A DNA stretch of 35,871 nucleotides from an uncultured Lachnospiraceae bacterium (GCA_947628955.1 CANRBX010000027.1:1-35871), one strand, 5' to 3'; positions 1 through 8,128 are shown, counted from the first letter of the stretch. Numbers and translations: made by a program. The notes: a model not told the origin generated them from the letters alone.

Positions 1-461
1 TTGTAATCGTCCATGTTGTCCACAGTACCCGCGATCTCCGGGGGATCATCTTCCTCTTGTCGGGAGATGTCCAGAAGCCCATCGTAGGTGGTGGGATATT
101 CCTCGGTGGATTCGATTTTGAAGGTGTCTGCGCCGGTGGCGTCCACAATCATTTCCGCCACGATCTCGGTGTTTCCTTTTTCAATGACGCCCACTTCGTA
201 CTGCTCACCGGCAAGGGAGAAGTAGGCGACAAGGATGTTGCTGCCCGATGCGGTTTCACCTTCATCCGCTGATTGCTCCGGTTCGTTTTCCGAGGGTGAA
301 CTGGATTCGTCCGGTTCACTTTCTGGCTGTTTGCTTGTATCAGGCTGGCTGCTTTCGGGAGCCTCCGTCCCGGCAGATTCCGAATCCGTCGCCCCGCCGC
401 TGCAAGCCGTAACGGTCAACAGAAGGCAGGCGCAAAGTAAAAATGATACTAATTTTTTCAT
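1..461 (-). CDS. Flavodoxin-family lipoprotein, C-terminus cut by window edge
   Basis: The protein starts at an ATG ending at 461, preceded by a strong AAGGAGGG site, and runs off the left edge after about 153 codons. Residues 1-20 form a lipoprotein signal with a TACS lipobox (Cys20). A Ser/Glu/Pro-rich spacer of about 55 residues follows, then a flavodoxin-like start (NILVAYFSLAG) and the stretch NTEIVAEMIVDATGADTFKI. This matches the flavodoxin_4-type FMN-binding proteins exported by Clostridia. The FMN phosphate loop normally carries Thr/Ser after the first strand. Here the loop reads FSLAGEQYEVGVIEKGNTE. It lies 10 bp downstream of a truncated aldo/keto reductase gene and is probably cotranscribed with it. 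Redox partner and substrate cannot be told from the sequence. Confidence 0.85.
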   Translation of the reverse strand, partial: MKKLVSFLLCACLLLTVTACSGGATDSESAGTEAPESSQPDTSKQPESEPDESSSPSENEPEQSADEGETASGSNILVAYFSLAGEQYEVGVIEKGNTEIVAEMIVDATGADTFKIESTEEYPTTYDGLLDISRQEEDDPPEIAGTVDNMDDY

Positions 462-471
462 GGTGCCCTCC

Positions 472-843
472 TTAATCCATGTATTCCGATCCCATATTGA
501 CATCCCTGCGGTGTCCGTAAACGGTCAGTCCGGCAAGGGCATTTTCCAGCTCCGCAAATTCCTCATCGGTCAGCTTTATGTTACAGGCTCCGAGATTTTC
601 AAGGATTCGTTCCTTATTTTTGGAGCCGGGGATCGGCACCACATGGGGATATTTATGGAGCATCCACGCAAGGGAAATCTGCGCGTTAGTCGCGTTCTTG
701 CGTTTCGCCATGTCGGAAACCAGCTCGATAAACGGCTGATTGGCGGCGATGTTTTTCCTGATTTCACCGTATCCGTGGGAAAATCCCATGCAGCCCATTC
801 CGATTTCCGAAACGGTCAGATTTCCGAGTTTTCTTTTGTCCAT
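472..843 (-). pseudogene. Aldo/keto reductase with large internal deletion
   Basis: This is a 123-residue reading frame with a GGAGG site at 850-855. Residues 1-26 match the N-terminus of an aldo/keto reductase (KLGNLTVSEIGMGCMGFSHG). From about residue 34 the sequence matches the C-terminal quarter of the family (NAQISLAWMLHKYPHVVPIP, then NKERILENLGACNIKLTDEE). Family members are about 320-330 residues, so roughly 200 residues are missing, including the Asp/Tyr/Lys/His catalytic tetrad. The junction is in frame, so a short protein could still be made, but it cannot be an active reductase. It is the first gene of a two-gene unit with the flavodoxin lipoprotein and is divergent from the TetR regulator. 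Confidence 0.85.
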
Positions 844-878
844 GAGATACCTCCACCCTGCTAAATTCTCGTATGTGT

Positions 879-907
879 ATTATACCGCTTGCGCGATTCC
901 GTCTCCA
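879..907 (-). promoter_or_regulatory. Promoter of the aldo/keto reductase-flavodoxin unit
   Basis: On the minus strand a TATAAT (879-884) lies 17 bp downstream of a weak -35, TGGAGA (902-907), 36 bp before the reductase ATG. It faces away from the TetR gene and shares its control region. Confidence 0.5.
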
Positions 908-931
908 CACCATTTTTACAGCGAAAGAGGT

Positions 932-964
932 TTACGCCACACTCTGTGCAGAAATGTGGCGTAA
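932..964. promoter_or_regulatory. 10-bp inverted repeat, probable TetR operator
   Basis: TTACGCCACA (932-941) is repeated perfectly inverted as TGTGGCGTAA (955-964) with a 13-bp spacer. It lies between the two divergent promoters, upstream of the TetR gene's -35. Position and symmetry suggest the operator of the adjacent TetR protein; the link is inferred. Confidence 0.6.
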
Positions 965-975
965 CTACACACGTG

Positions 976-1004
976 TTGATTTTTATACACGGATGGTTTA
1001 TAAT
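976..1004 (+). promoter_or_regulatory. Sigma-A promoter of the tetR-family gene
   Basis: TTGATT (976-981) and a consensus TATAAT (999-1004) are separated by 17 bp. The start codon is at 1042 with AGGAGG just before it. Confidence 0.7.
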
Positions 1005-1041
1005 AAAGACAAGTGCAATTTGAATAGCAGGAGGTATCGTT

Positions 1042-1614
1042 ATGAACGACACGGGCAAAGAAGATTTGCGTGTGATCCGCACAAGGGAGGCCATCCGCAA
1101 GGCCTTTGAAGAAATGATCTGCGAGATGGATTATGAGCAGATTTCCATAAAGGAACTGACGGAGCGGGCAAGGATTAACCGTAAGACTTTCTATCTGCAT
1201 TACAATTCTCTGGACGATCTTTTGCGGGAACTGCAAAACGAAATGGCGAAGAATTTCATCGAGCGCACCCGTGACCTTGAACGCCCCCGCGACATGGATA
1301 AAATCACTCGGGAATTCTTTCTGGTGAGCGAAGGCGCGGGACGTCTCCACGAACGGTTGATGTGCAGCGGCAGCTACCACTACATCAGCCGCCGGATCAC
1401 AAACGAGATCATGTCGGAAACATGGGGCGCCGACGGCAAGGAGAAACATGTCGATCCGTATGTCCAGAATATTATTATGACTTTCGTTTCCCAAAGTACC
1501 ATTGAAATCTATAAGCAGTGGGTGGCTGACGGAAAGAAGATCCCGCTCGATGAAATCATTGCGCTGACAACAAATCTGATCTGCAACGGTGTGAACGGTC
1601 TTGCTTCTAAATGA
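1042..1614 (+). CDS. TetR/AcrR-family transcriptional regulator
   Basis: This 190-residue protein starts after an AGGAGG site. Residues about 12-60 form the TetR DNA-binding domain: a first helix (RTREAIRKAFEEMI), then the helix-turn-helix ISIKELTERARINRKTFYLH, with the typical TFYLHY end of the recognition helix. The rest is the variable helical ligand-binding and dimer domain, with no recognisable ligand signature. It is divergent from the aldo/keto reductase-flavodoxin unit and probably represses that unit and itself through the inverted repeat at 932-964. A redox or electrophile signal would fit the neighbours but is a guess. Confidence 0.9.
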   Translation: MNDTGKEDLRVIRTREAIRKAFEEMICEMDYEQISIKELTERARINRKTFYLHYNSLDDLLRELQNEMAKNFIERTRDLERPRDMDKITREFFLVSEGAGRLHERLMCSGSYHYISRRITNEIMSETWGADGKEKHVDPYVQNIIMTFVSQSTIEIYKQWVADGKKIPLDEIIALTTNLICNGVNGLASK

Positions 1615-1682
1615 GGCAAGGCCGTTTTGATTAACAGTAATTGGACATCGTGATATGAGTTATTTACCCCCGCTATGGGAAT

Positions 1683-1716
1683 TTAGAAACGTGCGCCGCC
1701 GGGCGCACGATAGAAA
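1683..1716. repeat. Dispersed 34-bp hairpin element, copy 1
   Basis: It contains the stem GTGCGCC (1691-1697) / GGCGCAC (1702-1708) with a 4-nt loop. The 34-bp segment starting TTAGAAAC matches 27524-27557 at 30 of 34 positions. The two changes inside the stem keep pairing as G:T wobbles. It follows the TetR gene and precedes a gene remnant. Confidence 0.55.
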
Positions 1717-1722
1717 GAGCAA

Positions 1723-1836
1723 GGCGGTCATTTGTTTGCTATTGCGGCTGACAAGTCTATACAATAGGGATATGAAGGAGCTGTACATGGATTTGCGGCT
1801 AACCAGGAATTACTGGAACACTATATAAAGGTGTAG
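1723..1836 (+). pseudogene. Gene remnant with two in-frame TAG codons
   Basis: Reading from 1723 gives GGHLFAIAADKSIQ, TAG, then GYEGAVHGFAANQELLEHYI and KV, TAG. The composition looks like real protein and resembles the body of an acetyltransferase-like family, but I cannot name it securely. No start codon or ribosome site is present. The remainder of the 1615-1954 gap holds the hairpin element and the symporter terminator, with nothing else recognisable. Confidence 0.35.
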
Positions 1837-1916
1837 TGTGAGAAACCGAACCCTTATGTGAACGCACCGTCCTGCCATGTTAATCTTTCGGAACTATCAG
1901 GATAATCGAGAAAGGC

Positions 1917-1941
1917 GGGCTTCATCCTGCCGATGAAGCCC
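1917..1941 (-). terminator. Terminator after the GPH symporter
   Basis: A perfect 10-bp stem, GGGCTTCATC (1917-1926) / GATGAAGCCC (1932-1941), lies 13 bp past the symporter stop. On the minus strand it is followed by a short T-containing tract (GCCTTTCTC). The hairpin is convincing; the U-tract is weak. Confidence 0.6.
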
Positions 1942-1954
1942 TCTCTTTTGAAAT

Positions 1955-3331
1955 TTAACGGTCTCCCGCGTGCTTTCCGGCATCCAGATCCGCACGGATC
2001 TCAGCGATCTTCGCCGGAGTGAGCTTGTAGAACAGCATGGGCACAACCGCCAGCAGGCCGATAAAGGCCGGAAGCAGATTGACAATCATGTTGATGCCCT
2101 GCTGGGTTGCAGCGGTCTGCTCCGCATTCGGCACATAACCGACCGCGGACAGAAGCAGTACCCCGACGGAACCGCAGAATGCGGTCGCAAGTTTTGCGCC
2201 AAAACTCAGCATGGACGCGGCGACACCTTCCTGGCGGACGCCGAGCTTCCAGGCGCCGTATTCCAGAGAATCACCGACGAGGCCGAAGCTGATATTGGCC
2301 GCCGAGTTGGTGATGCCGCAGATCGCGGAGAGTACGAGCAGATACGCCAGGCCGCCGCGCGGATTGAGGAAAATCAGGAAGAAGCATATATTCATCACCA
2401 TCTGAAGAATGATCAGAGTCGTTTTCTTGCTCAGCTTCGCTGTCAGGTACGGCAGGCAGAGCGTGCCGATCAGCTGGCAGACAGTCATGGTGGTAAATAC
2501 AAGAGAGATCGCAGTATAATCACCGACCACATAAATGATGTAATAGGTCAGAAGGCCCATACGTCCGGTCACACAGATTGCTCCGAGCAGTGTGGAGATC
2601 ACAACGCACATCAGCTGAGAATTTTTCAGGGCAATTTTCAGGCCCTGAAAGAAGCTGAGCTTCTGGTCATTCTCTGTATGGAGCACAGAGGTGTATTTTT
2701 CCTTGCAGATCGTCGCACAGATCCAGAAGGCCGGGACCATGACGACGGACAGGACGATCGTCGTCATAAAGTATCCGTGAGCATTCGGCGTGTCGCCCTT
2801 GCTGAACGCGAGGATCATCGGCATTGCGAACATGGACAGCAGGATACCGATCACAGAAGAGCCGATCCCCTTTGCCGTCGCGAGATTCATGCGGACCTGG
2901 GAATCGATCGCGCAGACATTCTGCAGCGCCTGATAAGCGATGTTCGCGGCTGTGTAGGCCATTCCGGCTCCCACATAGCACAGCAGGCACAGGATATTCT
3001 TTGCCATCCCCTCCACCGGGAATACAGTAAAGGTGAGAATGTTGAAAATCGCCAGCACCGGCGGAGCCATATACAGATACGGGCGGAATTTGCCCCATTT
3101 GGTGTTTGTGCGGTCCGCGATCGTTCCCATCATCGGGTCATTGACTGCATCCCATACACGTGCGATCAGCATGATCAGTGAGATCGCGGATGCGGTGAGA
3201 CCAACGACGTCGGTGTAAAACAGTGTCAGGTAGTTGTTGATCATGTACCAGCTGATGTTGCTTCCGACTTCGCCCAGCGAATAGCCGATCGCCAGAATCG
3301 GACTTGTCTTTTCTTTTGTTGCCGTTTGCAT
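1955..3331 (-). CDS. GPH-family (glycoside/pentoside/hexuronide) cation symporter
   Basis: This 458-residue membrane protein has about 12 hydrophobic segments. The N-terminal region (AIGYSLGEVGSNISWYMI...LFYTDVVG) and the loop DAVNDPMMGTIADRTNTKWG are the hallmarks of the GPH (MelB/UidB-like) sugar:cation symporters. I place the start at the ATG ending at 3331 because AGGAGG (3339-3344) is spaced for it; an upstream ATG would overlap that site. The next gene upstream on the same strand is an RpiR/SIS-type regulator, so a phosphosugar-responsive uptake role is likely. No glycosidase lies nearby, so the substrate is unknown. Transcription probably ends at the hairpin at 1917-1941. Confidence 0.9.
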   Translation of the reverse strand: MQTATKEKTSPILAIGYSLGEVGSNISWYMINNYLTLFYTDVVGLTASAISLIMLIARVWDAVNDPMMGTIADRTNTKWGKFRPYLYMAPPVLAIFNILTFTVFPVEGMAKNILCLLCYVGAGMAYTAANIAYQALQNVCAIDSQVRMNLATAKGIGSSVIGILLSMFAMPMILAFSKGDTPNAHGYFMTTIVLSVVMVPAFWICATICKEKYTSVLHTENDQKLSFFQGLKIALKNSQLMCVVISTLLGAICVTGRMGLLTYYIIYVVGDYTAISLVFTTMTVCQLIGTLCLPYLTAKLSKKTTLIILQMVMNICFFLIFLNPRGGLAYLLVLSAICGITNSAANISFGLVGDSLEYGAWKLGVRQEGVAASMLSFGAKLATAFCGSVGVLLLSAVGYVPNAEQTAATQQGINMIVNLLPAFIGLLAVVPMLFYKLTPAKIAEIRADLDAGKHAGDR

Positions 3332-3373
3332 TTCCCTGTCCTCCTGAAACATTAATATATTATATAAAATACT

Positions 3374-3391
3374 TATATATATATATATATA
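3374..3391. repeat. (TA)9 dinucleotide run upstream of the symporter
   Basis: Nine TA units lie inside a fully A/T-rich 45-bp stretch between the regulator stop and the symporter start, in the probable promoter region. Slippage here could change promoter spacing, but no clear -35/-10 pair can be fixed. Confidence 0.6.
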
Positions 3392-3519
3392 AATCAGATC
3401 GGAAGGGATCCGGGTTCGGATTTTGACCGGTTTGTCCTTCTGCCGTGCCCACCTGCATGTTCCGGAAACAGCGGTTTCAATTTCGAAACAGGCCCGGCGC
3501 CTGGCGGGAGGTAATTCTT

Positions 3520-4320
3520 TTATCCGCAGGAGCTGTCACCGTCCTGCGGCCCGGCATCTATGTAGCGGATCCGGTACAATTCTGCAAGAAGCACGAACAT
3601 ATACTCCAGTGCGAGAAAAAAAGTATAGTCATTTTCATCAAGGAACGACTCGTCCACATATCTGGCGTATCTGCTGTGGCTCGATCCGAAAAGCCATATC
3701 AGCGCATTGCGCCCCCGCGCTTTTTGAAGCACATCCGCGTAGTCATAGCATTCGGCCTTTTCTTCTGCGCAGAAGAACACAATACTGTTTTCATCCAGCT
3801 CTTCCACTGCGGTCAGAATATCGGACGGCAGGCAGGCGAACACCGATTTTTTCCCGCTCATAAACAGGTTCTGCTGCAGCGTATACATGCCCATGACAGC
3901 GCATGGGAGATAAAAATGGATCCTGTTTGCCCTGTGCAGCAGATCGGTCATCTGCAGCAGCGTTTCATCGCTGAAAAACCGGTCGGCCGCCGCAAGCGAA
4001 TTCAGTGTTTTCTTCGCAGCGATCGTGCGGAGCTCCGGGATACTGTCGGTTCTTTCAATGGTAAAAAAACGGTTCAGATAATCGTACTGCCGGACAGCAT
4101 GTTTCAGTGTATGCAGAAAATCGTCAAAGCTTTCGTAACCCAGTTTCTTTGCCATCCTCCAGAGGGTTGTTCGGGAAGATTTCGCATACTCCGCAATGTC
4201 GTGAACGTTGCTCTCCGGTATGTGCGGCAGGTTTTCCAGAATTCCCCCGGCCGCATGCCGGTAGGTGCTGTCCATGGAAGAACTATTGTAAAATTCCAGC
4301 AGGCTCTGAAGTACATTCAT
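3520..4320 (-). CDS. RpiR/MurR-family regulator with SIS domain
   Basis: The 266-residue protein begins at the ATG ending at 4320, chosen because AAGGAGAA precedes it; an in-frame start 14 codons upstream lacks such a site. Residues about 20-75 form an RpiR-type helix-turn-helix (HDIAEYAKSSRTTLWRMAKK, then LGYESFDDF). The C-terminal part, about 105-235, has the alternating strand/helix pattern of a SIS sugar-phosphate-binding domain (NRIHFYLPCAVMGMYTLQQN, then ILTAVEELDENSIVFFCA), although the Ser/Thr-rich phosphate loop is poorly conserved. It precedes the GPH symporter by 188 bp in the same direction and is its likely regulator. Confidence 0.8.
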   Translation of the reverse strand: MNVLQSLLEFYNSSSMDSTYRHAAGGILENLPHIPESNVHDIAEYAKSSRTTLWRMAKKLGYESFDDFLHTLKHAVRQYDYLNRFFTIERTDSIPELRTIAAKKTLNSLAAADRFFSDETLLQMTDLLHRANRIHFYLPCAVMGMYTLQQNLFMSGKKSVFACLPSDILTAVEELDENSIVFFCAEEKAECYDYADVLQKARGRNALIWLFGSSHSRYARYVDESFLDENDYTFFLALEYMFVLLAELYRIRYIDAGPQDGDSSCG

Positions 4321-4351
4321 ACGGATTTCTCCTTGTTCATTTATATTAAGT

Positions 4352-4373
4352 AAGTATACCATAATTATTATGG
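4352..4373 (-). promoter_or_regulatory. Promoter and palindromic operator of the RpiR-type gene
   Basis: On the minus strand a TATACT -10 (4352-4357) abuts a near-perfect palindrome, CCATAAT-T-ATTATGG (4359-4373), where a -10/-35 spacer would lie. A dyad in this position suits autoregulation; this is inferred. Confidence 0.45.
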
Positions 4374-4423
4374 AAGCGGGATAGAATTTTTGTGCTTTTG
4401 ACAGTTCCCGGAGCTTTTGTTTC

Positions 4424-4452
4424 TTTACAGTTGTCTATAATCATGATAATAT
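4424..4452 (+). promoter_or_regulatory. Promoter of the CAP-domain protein
   Basis: TTTACA (4424-4429), a 17-bp spacer and TAATAT (4447-4452) lie about 60 bp before the start codon at 4514, in an A/T-rich patch. Confidence 0.5.
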
Positions 4453-4513
4453 TTTTAATAAAGTATCAGCATGGTAATGCAATGAAGTGCCATGCACAGG
4501 AAGGAGTGGGAAA

Positions 4514-6997
4514 ATGAAAGAAAAAGCGAGGCGCATTCATCCCGGGATCCGGGGAGTTCTGCTCTTCATCCTCGCATTCATATGGGTGATGCCGGCATCG
4601 GCGGAAGAGACGGTCCCTGTCCAGGTCACGGCCACATACGGACAGACGGAGGCCCGGAAAATGCTTTCCATGATCAATGATTTCCGGACGGGCGGAAACG
4701 CCTGGTGCTGGGATCAAACAAATGAAAACAAAGTTCCGGTCACGAATCTGGAAGAGCTTCAATACGATTATGGACTGGAAAAGCTGGCCATGCAGAGAGC
4801 CATGGAGCTTGTGATAAAGTACAGCCACGAAAGGCCGAACGGAGGGCGGGGCATTGATCTTGTAGGAGGTACACGCGGCGAGAATATTGCCGCCGGGATG
4901 AACAGCACCTCCACAGCTTCTGAGGCATTCGACCTGTGGAAAGAAGAGGATAAGTATTATGCGGAGCAGGGGCACCGCCGGAACATGCTTAATCAGTATT
5001 TTACGCGGATCGGAATCGGCTATGCGCACTACGGAAGCTATCATTACTGGGTACAGCTCTTCGGCTCCGGGGATGCGGATACCAGCCAGACCCCGCCGGA
5101 CGATTCCGAGACCGTGGCTGCTGTGGACATCCTGCCGGGTAAAATAACCGCCTGTTCTGTAAATCCGGATACCGTTTCTGCAGCATACGGGGCATCTGCA
5201 GACTTGTCCGGGATGCAGGCGCTGATCCGGATGGATGAGACATGGCCGAAATACACCATGGTTCCGGTGCAGACGACCTATTCCTGGAGCGTGGATCCCG
5301 GGAGCACCTCCGTAATCTCCCTCTCATCGGACGGGAAGACGGTGAACGGTCTGAGCGCCGGTTCCGGCACCCTCACAACGACCATCTTCGGGAAAACAGT
5401 CACCGCCACGGTTACGGTAACACCGCTGTCGCTGGCATCCGCTGCCGTCACAGTCGGCAGTGTCCCGACATATGCCGGCAGCGCCGTTACCCCATCCGTG
5501 ACCGTCTCGCTCGGCGGAAAAACCCTTGCAGCGGGAACAGACTATACAGCCGCATACTCGAACAATACAAAGCCGGGGACGGCGAAAGTTACCGTTACCG
5601 GAAAAGGAAATTATACCGGTACGGTATCCGCATCATTTACAATCGTCTGCGTGCACAGCTACCAGACACAGACAACCAAAGAGCCGACCTGCAGTGCGGA
5701 CGGGCTGAATACGCTTACCTGCAGCATCTGCGGCGACAGCAAAACGGAAACCGTGCCAAAAACAGGCATACATGAGTACGGCGCCCCAGTGTTCTCCTGG
5801 TCGTCCGACTACAAGACCGCGTCCGCTTCCTTTACCTGCGCTTCCGGAGGGGAGAAAATGGAAGTGAACGCGACCGTGACCACGGAGACAACCAGCACGG
5901 AAATCATATACACCGCGAAGGCTTCTCTGGACGGCAAAGACTATACAGACACAAAGAAAGTGGCTGTTGAGACGGAAGCCCCCGCTGACCCCGGAACAAC
6001 AGGAGATCCCGGCGGCAGCACAGGAGATTCCGGCGGTGCTTCAGGGGATTCAGGCGGTGTCACGGGTGGTTCCGGCACAACCGCAGGGGATTCAGGCGGT
6101 GTCACGGGTGGTTCCGGCACAACCGCAGGAAATCCAGGTGAAACTGCAGGGGATTCAGGCGGCGCTGCAGAAAATCCAGGTGAAACCGCAGGGGATCCCA
6201 CTTCCGGCGGCTCCGGTGAAAATCCAGGCGGCAGCACGGAGGGTTCCGCTGACACCGCTCCCGGCGGGATTGCCGAGGGCACAGTATTCACGGCAAACGG
6301 ATTCAACTGCAAAATATCGAGTACGACAGGCGTCACGATCCAGGCCCCGGCCTCCCGGAATAAGACCTCTGTCTCCATACCGGCGACCATGAAGGTCGGA
6401 AGCACCACGCTGAAGGTCACAGCGGTCGCAGACGGAGCTTTCCGGAATATGACCTCGCTCAGAAATGTGAGCATCGGGAAAAATGTCACGTCGATCGGGA
6501 AAAATGCTTTTTACGGCTGCACCCGCCTGACAAAGGTGACTGGCTGCTCCGGCATCAAGTCCATCGGCAGCAAGGCCTTTTATAAGTGCAAAAAGCTGAC
6601 CACCATCGGCTCTGTGTCCGGCAGAGTGACATTGAACAAGGCGGTCTCCATAGGAAGCTATGCCTTTGCAGGCTGCAGCGGAGTCAAAAAGGTAAGCATC
6701 GCTTCAAAATCGCTGACCGGAATCGACGCGTCCGCGTTCCAGAGCTGCTCCGCGATGACATCATTCTCAGCATCCTCCGCAAAGCTGACTGCGATCGGAA
6801 AGAAGGCCTTCTACGGCTGCAAAAAGCTCTCTTCGGTCACACTGAAGACAAAGAAGCTGACAAAGAAAGGGATCGGCGCAAACGCGTTCGGGAAGATCAG
6901 ATCAACCTGCACATTTAAGGTTCCGTCTTCCAAAGTGAAATCCTACAAATCCCTGTTCCGCTCGAGCGGCGCAGGAAGCAGGATCAAAGTAAAATAG
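4514..6997 (+). CDS. Secreted CAP-domain protein with Ig-like and BspA leucine-rich repeats
   Basis: The 827-residue protein starts at 4514 behind AAGGAG. Residues 1-30 are a Sec signal peptide (cut after PASA). Residues about 45-185 form a CAP/SCP domain with the signatures YSHERPNG, GENIAAG and GHRRNMLNQYFTRIGIGY. Next come an Ig-like segment (about 205-310), an MBG-type repeat (about 315-385; GTDYTAAYSNNTKPGTAKVT) and a small CxxC-pair module (SADGLNTLTCSICGDSKTET). A Gly/Asp/Ser/Thr linker (about 491-585) contains an exact 42-bp duplication. Leucine-rich repeats of the BspA/LRR_5 type end the protein (about 620-827; IGKNAFYGC and variants). No LPXTG or membrane anchor is seen, so it is probably secreted or bound through its repeats. 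CAP domains in bacteria are poorly understood. It is flanked by its own promoter and terminator. Confidence 0.9.
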   Translation: MKEKARRIHPGIRGVLLFILAFIWVMPASAEETVPVQVTATYGQTEARKMLSMINDFRTGGNAWCWDQTNENKVPVTNLEELQYDYGLEKLAMQRAMELVIKYSHERPNGGRGIDLVGGTRGENIAAGMNSTSTASEAFDLWKEEDKYYAEQGHRRNMLNQYFTRIGIGYAHYGSYHYWVQLFGSGDADTSQTPPDDSETVAAVDILPGKITACSVNPDTVSAAYGASADLSGMQALIRMDETWPKYTMVPVQTTYSWSVDPGSTSVISLSSDGKTVNGLSAGSGTLTTTIFGKTVTATVTVTPLSLASAAVTVGSVPTYAGSAVTPSVTVSLGGKTLAAGTDYTAAYSNNTKPGTAKVTVTGKGNYTGTVSASFTIVCVHSYQTQTTKEPTCSADGLNTLTCSICGDSKTETVPKTGIHEYGAPVFSWSSDYKTASASFTCASGGEKMEVNATVTTETTSTEIIYTAKASLDGKDYTDTKKVAVETEAPADPGTTGDPGGSTGDSGGASGDSGGVTGGSGTTAGDSGGVTGGSGTTAGNPGETAGDSGGAAENPGETAGDPTSGGSGENPGGSTEGSADTAPGGIAEGTVFTANGFNCKISSTTGVTIQAPASRNKTSVSIPATMKVGSTTLKVTAVADGAFRNMTSLRNVSIGKNVTSIGKNAFYGCTRLTKVTGCSGIKSIGSKAFYKCKKLTTIGSVSGRVTLNKAVSIGSYAFAGCSGVKKVSIASKSLTGIDASAFQSCSAMTSFSASSAKLTAIGKKAFYGCKKLSSVTLKTKKLTKKGIGANAFGKIRSTCTFKVPSSKVKSYKSLFRSSGAGSRIKVK
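6043..6126 (+). repeat. 42-bp tandem duplication in the Gly-rich linker
   Basis: Two adjacent 42-bp copies (6043-6084 and 6085-6126) encode GDSGGVTGGSGTTA twice. Shorter degenerate copies flank them (5990-6240). The unit is 14 codons, so copy number can vary without breaking the frame. Confidence 0.85.
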
Positions 6998-7048
6998 GGA
7001 AGGTGTTGCTGTATCTTTTGCGGCAGCCCCACATACGGCCTGATGATG

Positions 7049-7081
7049 CTGCCGGGGACAAAATACCTTTGACCCCGGCAG
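7049..7081 (+). terminator. Terminator after the CAP protein
   Basis: A 9-bp perfect stem, CTGCCGGGG (7049-7057) / CCCCGGCAG (7073-7081), is followed by TATTATATGTT. The T-tract is interrupted, and the right arm overlaps the nagB -35 element. Confidence 0.55.
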
Positions 7082-7097
7082 TATTATATGTTAGAAT
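7069..7097 (+). promoter_or_regulatory. nagB promoter
   Basis: TTGACC (7069-7074), a 17-bp spacer and TAGAAT (7092-7097) with an upstream TG lie 55 bp before the nagB ATG. The -35 overlaps the terminator stem of the preceding gene. Confidence 0.6.
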
Positions 7098-7151
7098 CAT
7101 CTCACAAAATCTGTTTATTTCTTTTTGTTTTCAGCAAAGTGGGAGGTACGT

Positions 7152-7892
7152 ATGAAAATTTACAGAGCAAAAGATTACAACGACATGAGCCGCAAGGCCG
7201 CAAATATCATCTCTGCACAGATCATCATGAAGCCAAACTGTGTGCTCGGCCTGGCCACAGGCTCCACGCCGATCGGCGCCTATAAGCAGCTCGTCGAGTG
7301 GTACCGCAAGGGCGACCTGGACTTTTCCGAGGTGACTACGGTAAATCTGGACGAATACAAGGGGCTGACCCCCGACAATGAACAGAGCTACTACTATTTT
7401 ATGAATGAAAACCTGTTCAGCAAGGTCAACATTGACAAGAACCGGACCTATCTTCCGGACGGCATGGAGGAAAACAGCGAAGTCGCATGCCAGAGGTACA
7501 ATGAGATCATCCATTCTCTCGGAGGGATCGATCTGCAGCTGCTGGGTCTCGGCCACAACGGCCACATCGGATTCAACGAACCCGGCATCGCATTCGAGAA
7601 GGAGACGCACTGCGTATCCCTCTCGTCCCGGACGATCAAGGCAAACATGCGCTTTTTCCTCTCCGAGGAGCATGTCCCGCGCCAGGCCTACACGATGGGG
7701 ATCAAGACGATCATGTCCGCCCACAAGATCCTGGTCGTCGTCTCCGGCGAGGACAAAGCCGATATCGTGCGGCAGGCCTTCTTCGGACCGGTGACGCCGC
7801 CGATCCCGGCCTCGATCCTGCAGCTTCACAACGACGTCACGATCGTCGCGGACGAGGCGGCCCTGTCCAAATGCACGGATGTGGAGTTCTGA
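7152..7892 (+). CDS. nagB: Glucosamine-6-phosphate deaminase
   Basis: NagB converts glucosamine-6-phosphate to fructose-6-phosphate and ammonia, feeding amino sugars into glycolysis. The 246-residue protein, a normal length, starts at 7152 behind GGGAGG. It shows the phosphate-binding LGLATGSTP (33-40), the catalytic Asp region VNLDEYKGL (Asp67) and GLGHNGHIGFNEP (about 132-144) with the ring-opening His138. The Asn before the second Gly is the form usual in Gram-positive NagB. It stands alone here, with no nagA or phosphotransferase gene nearby. The last codons are echoed by a degenerate in-frame duplication just past the stop. Confidence 0.95.
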   Translation: MKIYRAKDYNDMSRKAANIISAQIIMKPNCVLGLATGSTPIGAYKQLVEWYRKGDLDFSEVTTVNLDEYKGLTPDNEQSYYYFMNENLFSKVNIDKNRTYLPDGMEENSEVACQRYNEIIHSLGGIDLQLLGLGHNGHIGFNEPGIAFEKETHCVSLSSRTIKANMRFFLSEEHVPRQAYTMGIKTIMSAHKILVVVSGEDKADIVRQAFFGPVTPPIPASILQLHNDVTIVADEAALSKCTDVEF

Positions 7893-7926
7893 GCGGCTCC
7901 GTCCGAATGTACGGACGCGGAGTTCC
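7864..7926 (+). repeat. Degenerate 36-bp duplication of the nagB 3' end
   Basis: Positions 7864-7890, the last nagB codons, match 7900-7926 at 21 of 27 positions, offset by exactly 36 bp and in the nagB frame. All six differences are transitions. Copy 1 encodes SKCTDVEF and stop; copy 2 reads SECTDAEF and continues without a stop to 7950. Confidence 0.6.
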
Positions 7927-8000
7927 GGCGACCCTGTCATGCATGGATCTGAAATTTGATTTTCCGGCCGCAGGGCAGATGAATAGAACCGGGCATAAAC

Positions 8001-8057
8001 GTCCGGTTCGGTACAGATCCGTCAGGGCCGGCCAGAAGTGTCCGGTTTGGTACAGAT
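8001..8057. repeat. Short imperfect direct repeat, 39-bp period
   Basis: GTCCGGTTCGGTACAGAT (8001-8018) recurs at 8040-8057 with one change. It lies in the 236-bp space between nagB and the convergent ZIP gene, where no coding sequence is evident. Confidence 0.55.
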
Positions 8058-8128
8058 GATTCAGAATATAAAATATGGGTGCTGGCGCGAAACGCCCGTC
8101 AATACTTATTTTTCCTGCGTCTGCAGCA

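Noticed and set aside
1970..3181. Long plus-strand open frame of 403 codons
   Set aside because: It lies antisense to the GPH symporter, whose membrane pattern, motifs and ribosome site are clear; the plus frame has no such support and is His/Arg/Asp-rich as expected of an antisense frame.
5941..6489. Pro/Val-rich minus-strand frame
   Set aside because: Antisense to the Gly-rich linker of the CAP protein; low complexity explains the open frame.
8060..8128. Terminator after the ZIP gene
   Set aside because: Only a 4-bp GGCG/CGCC stem without a clear T-tract is present, too weak to call.
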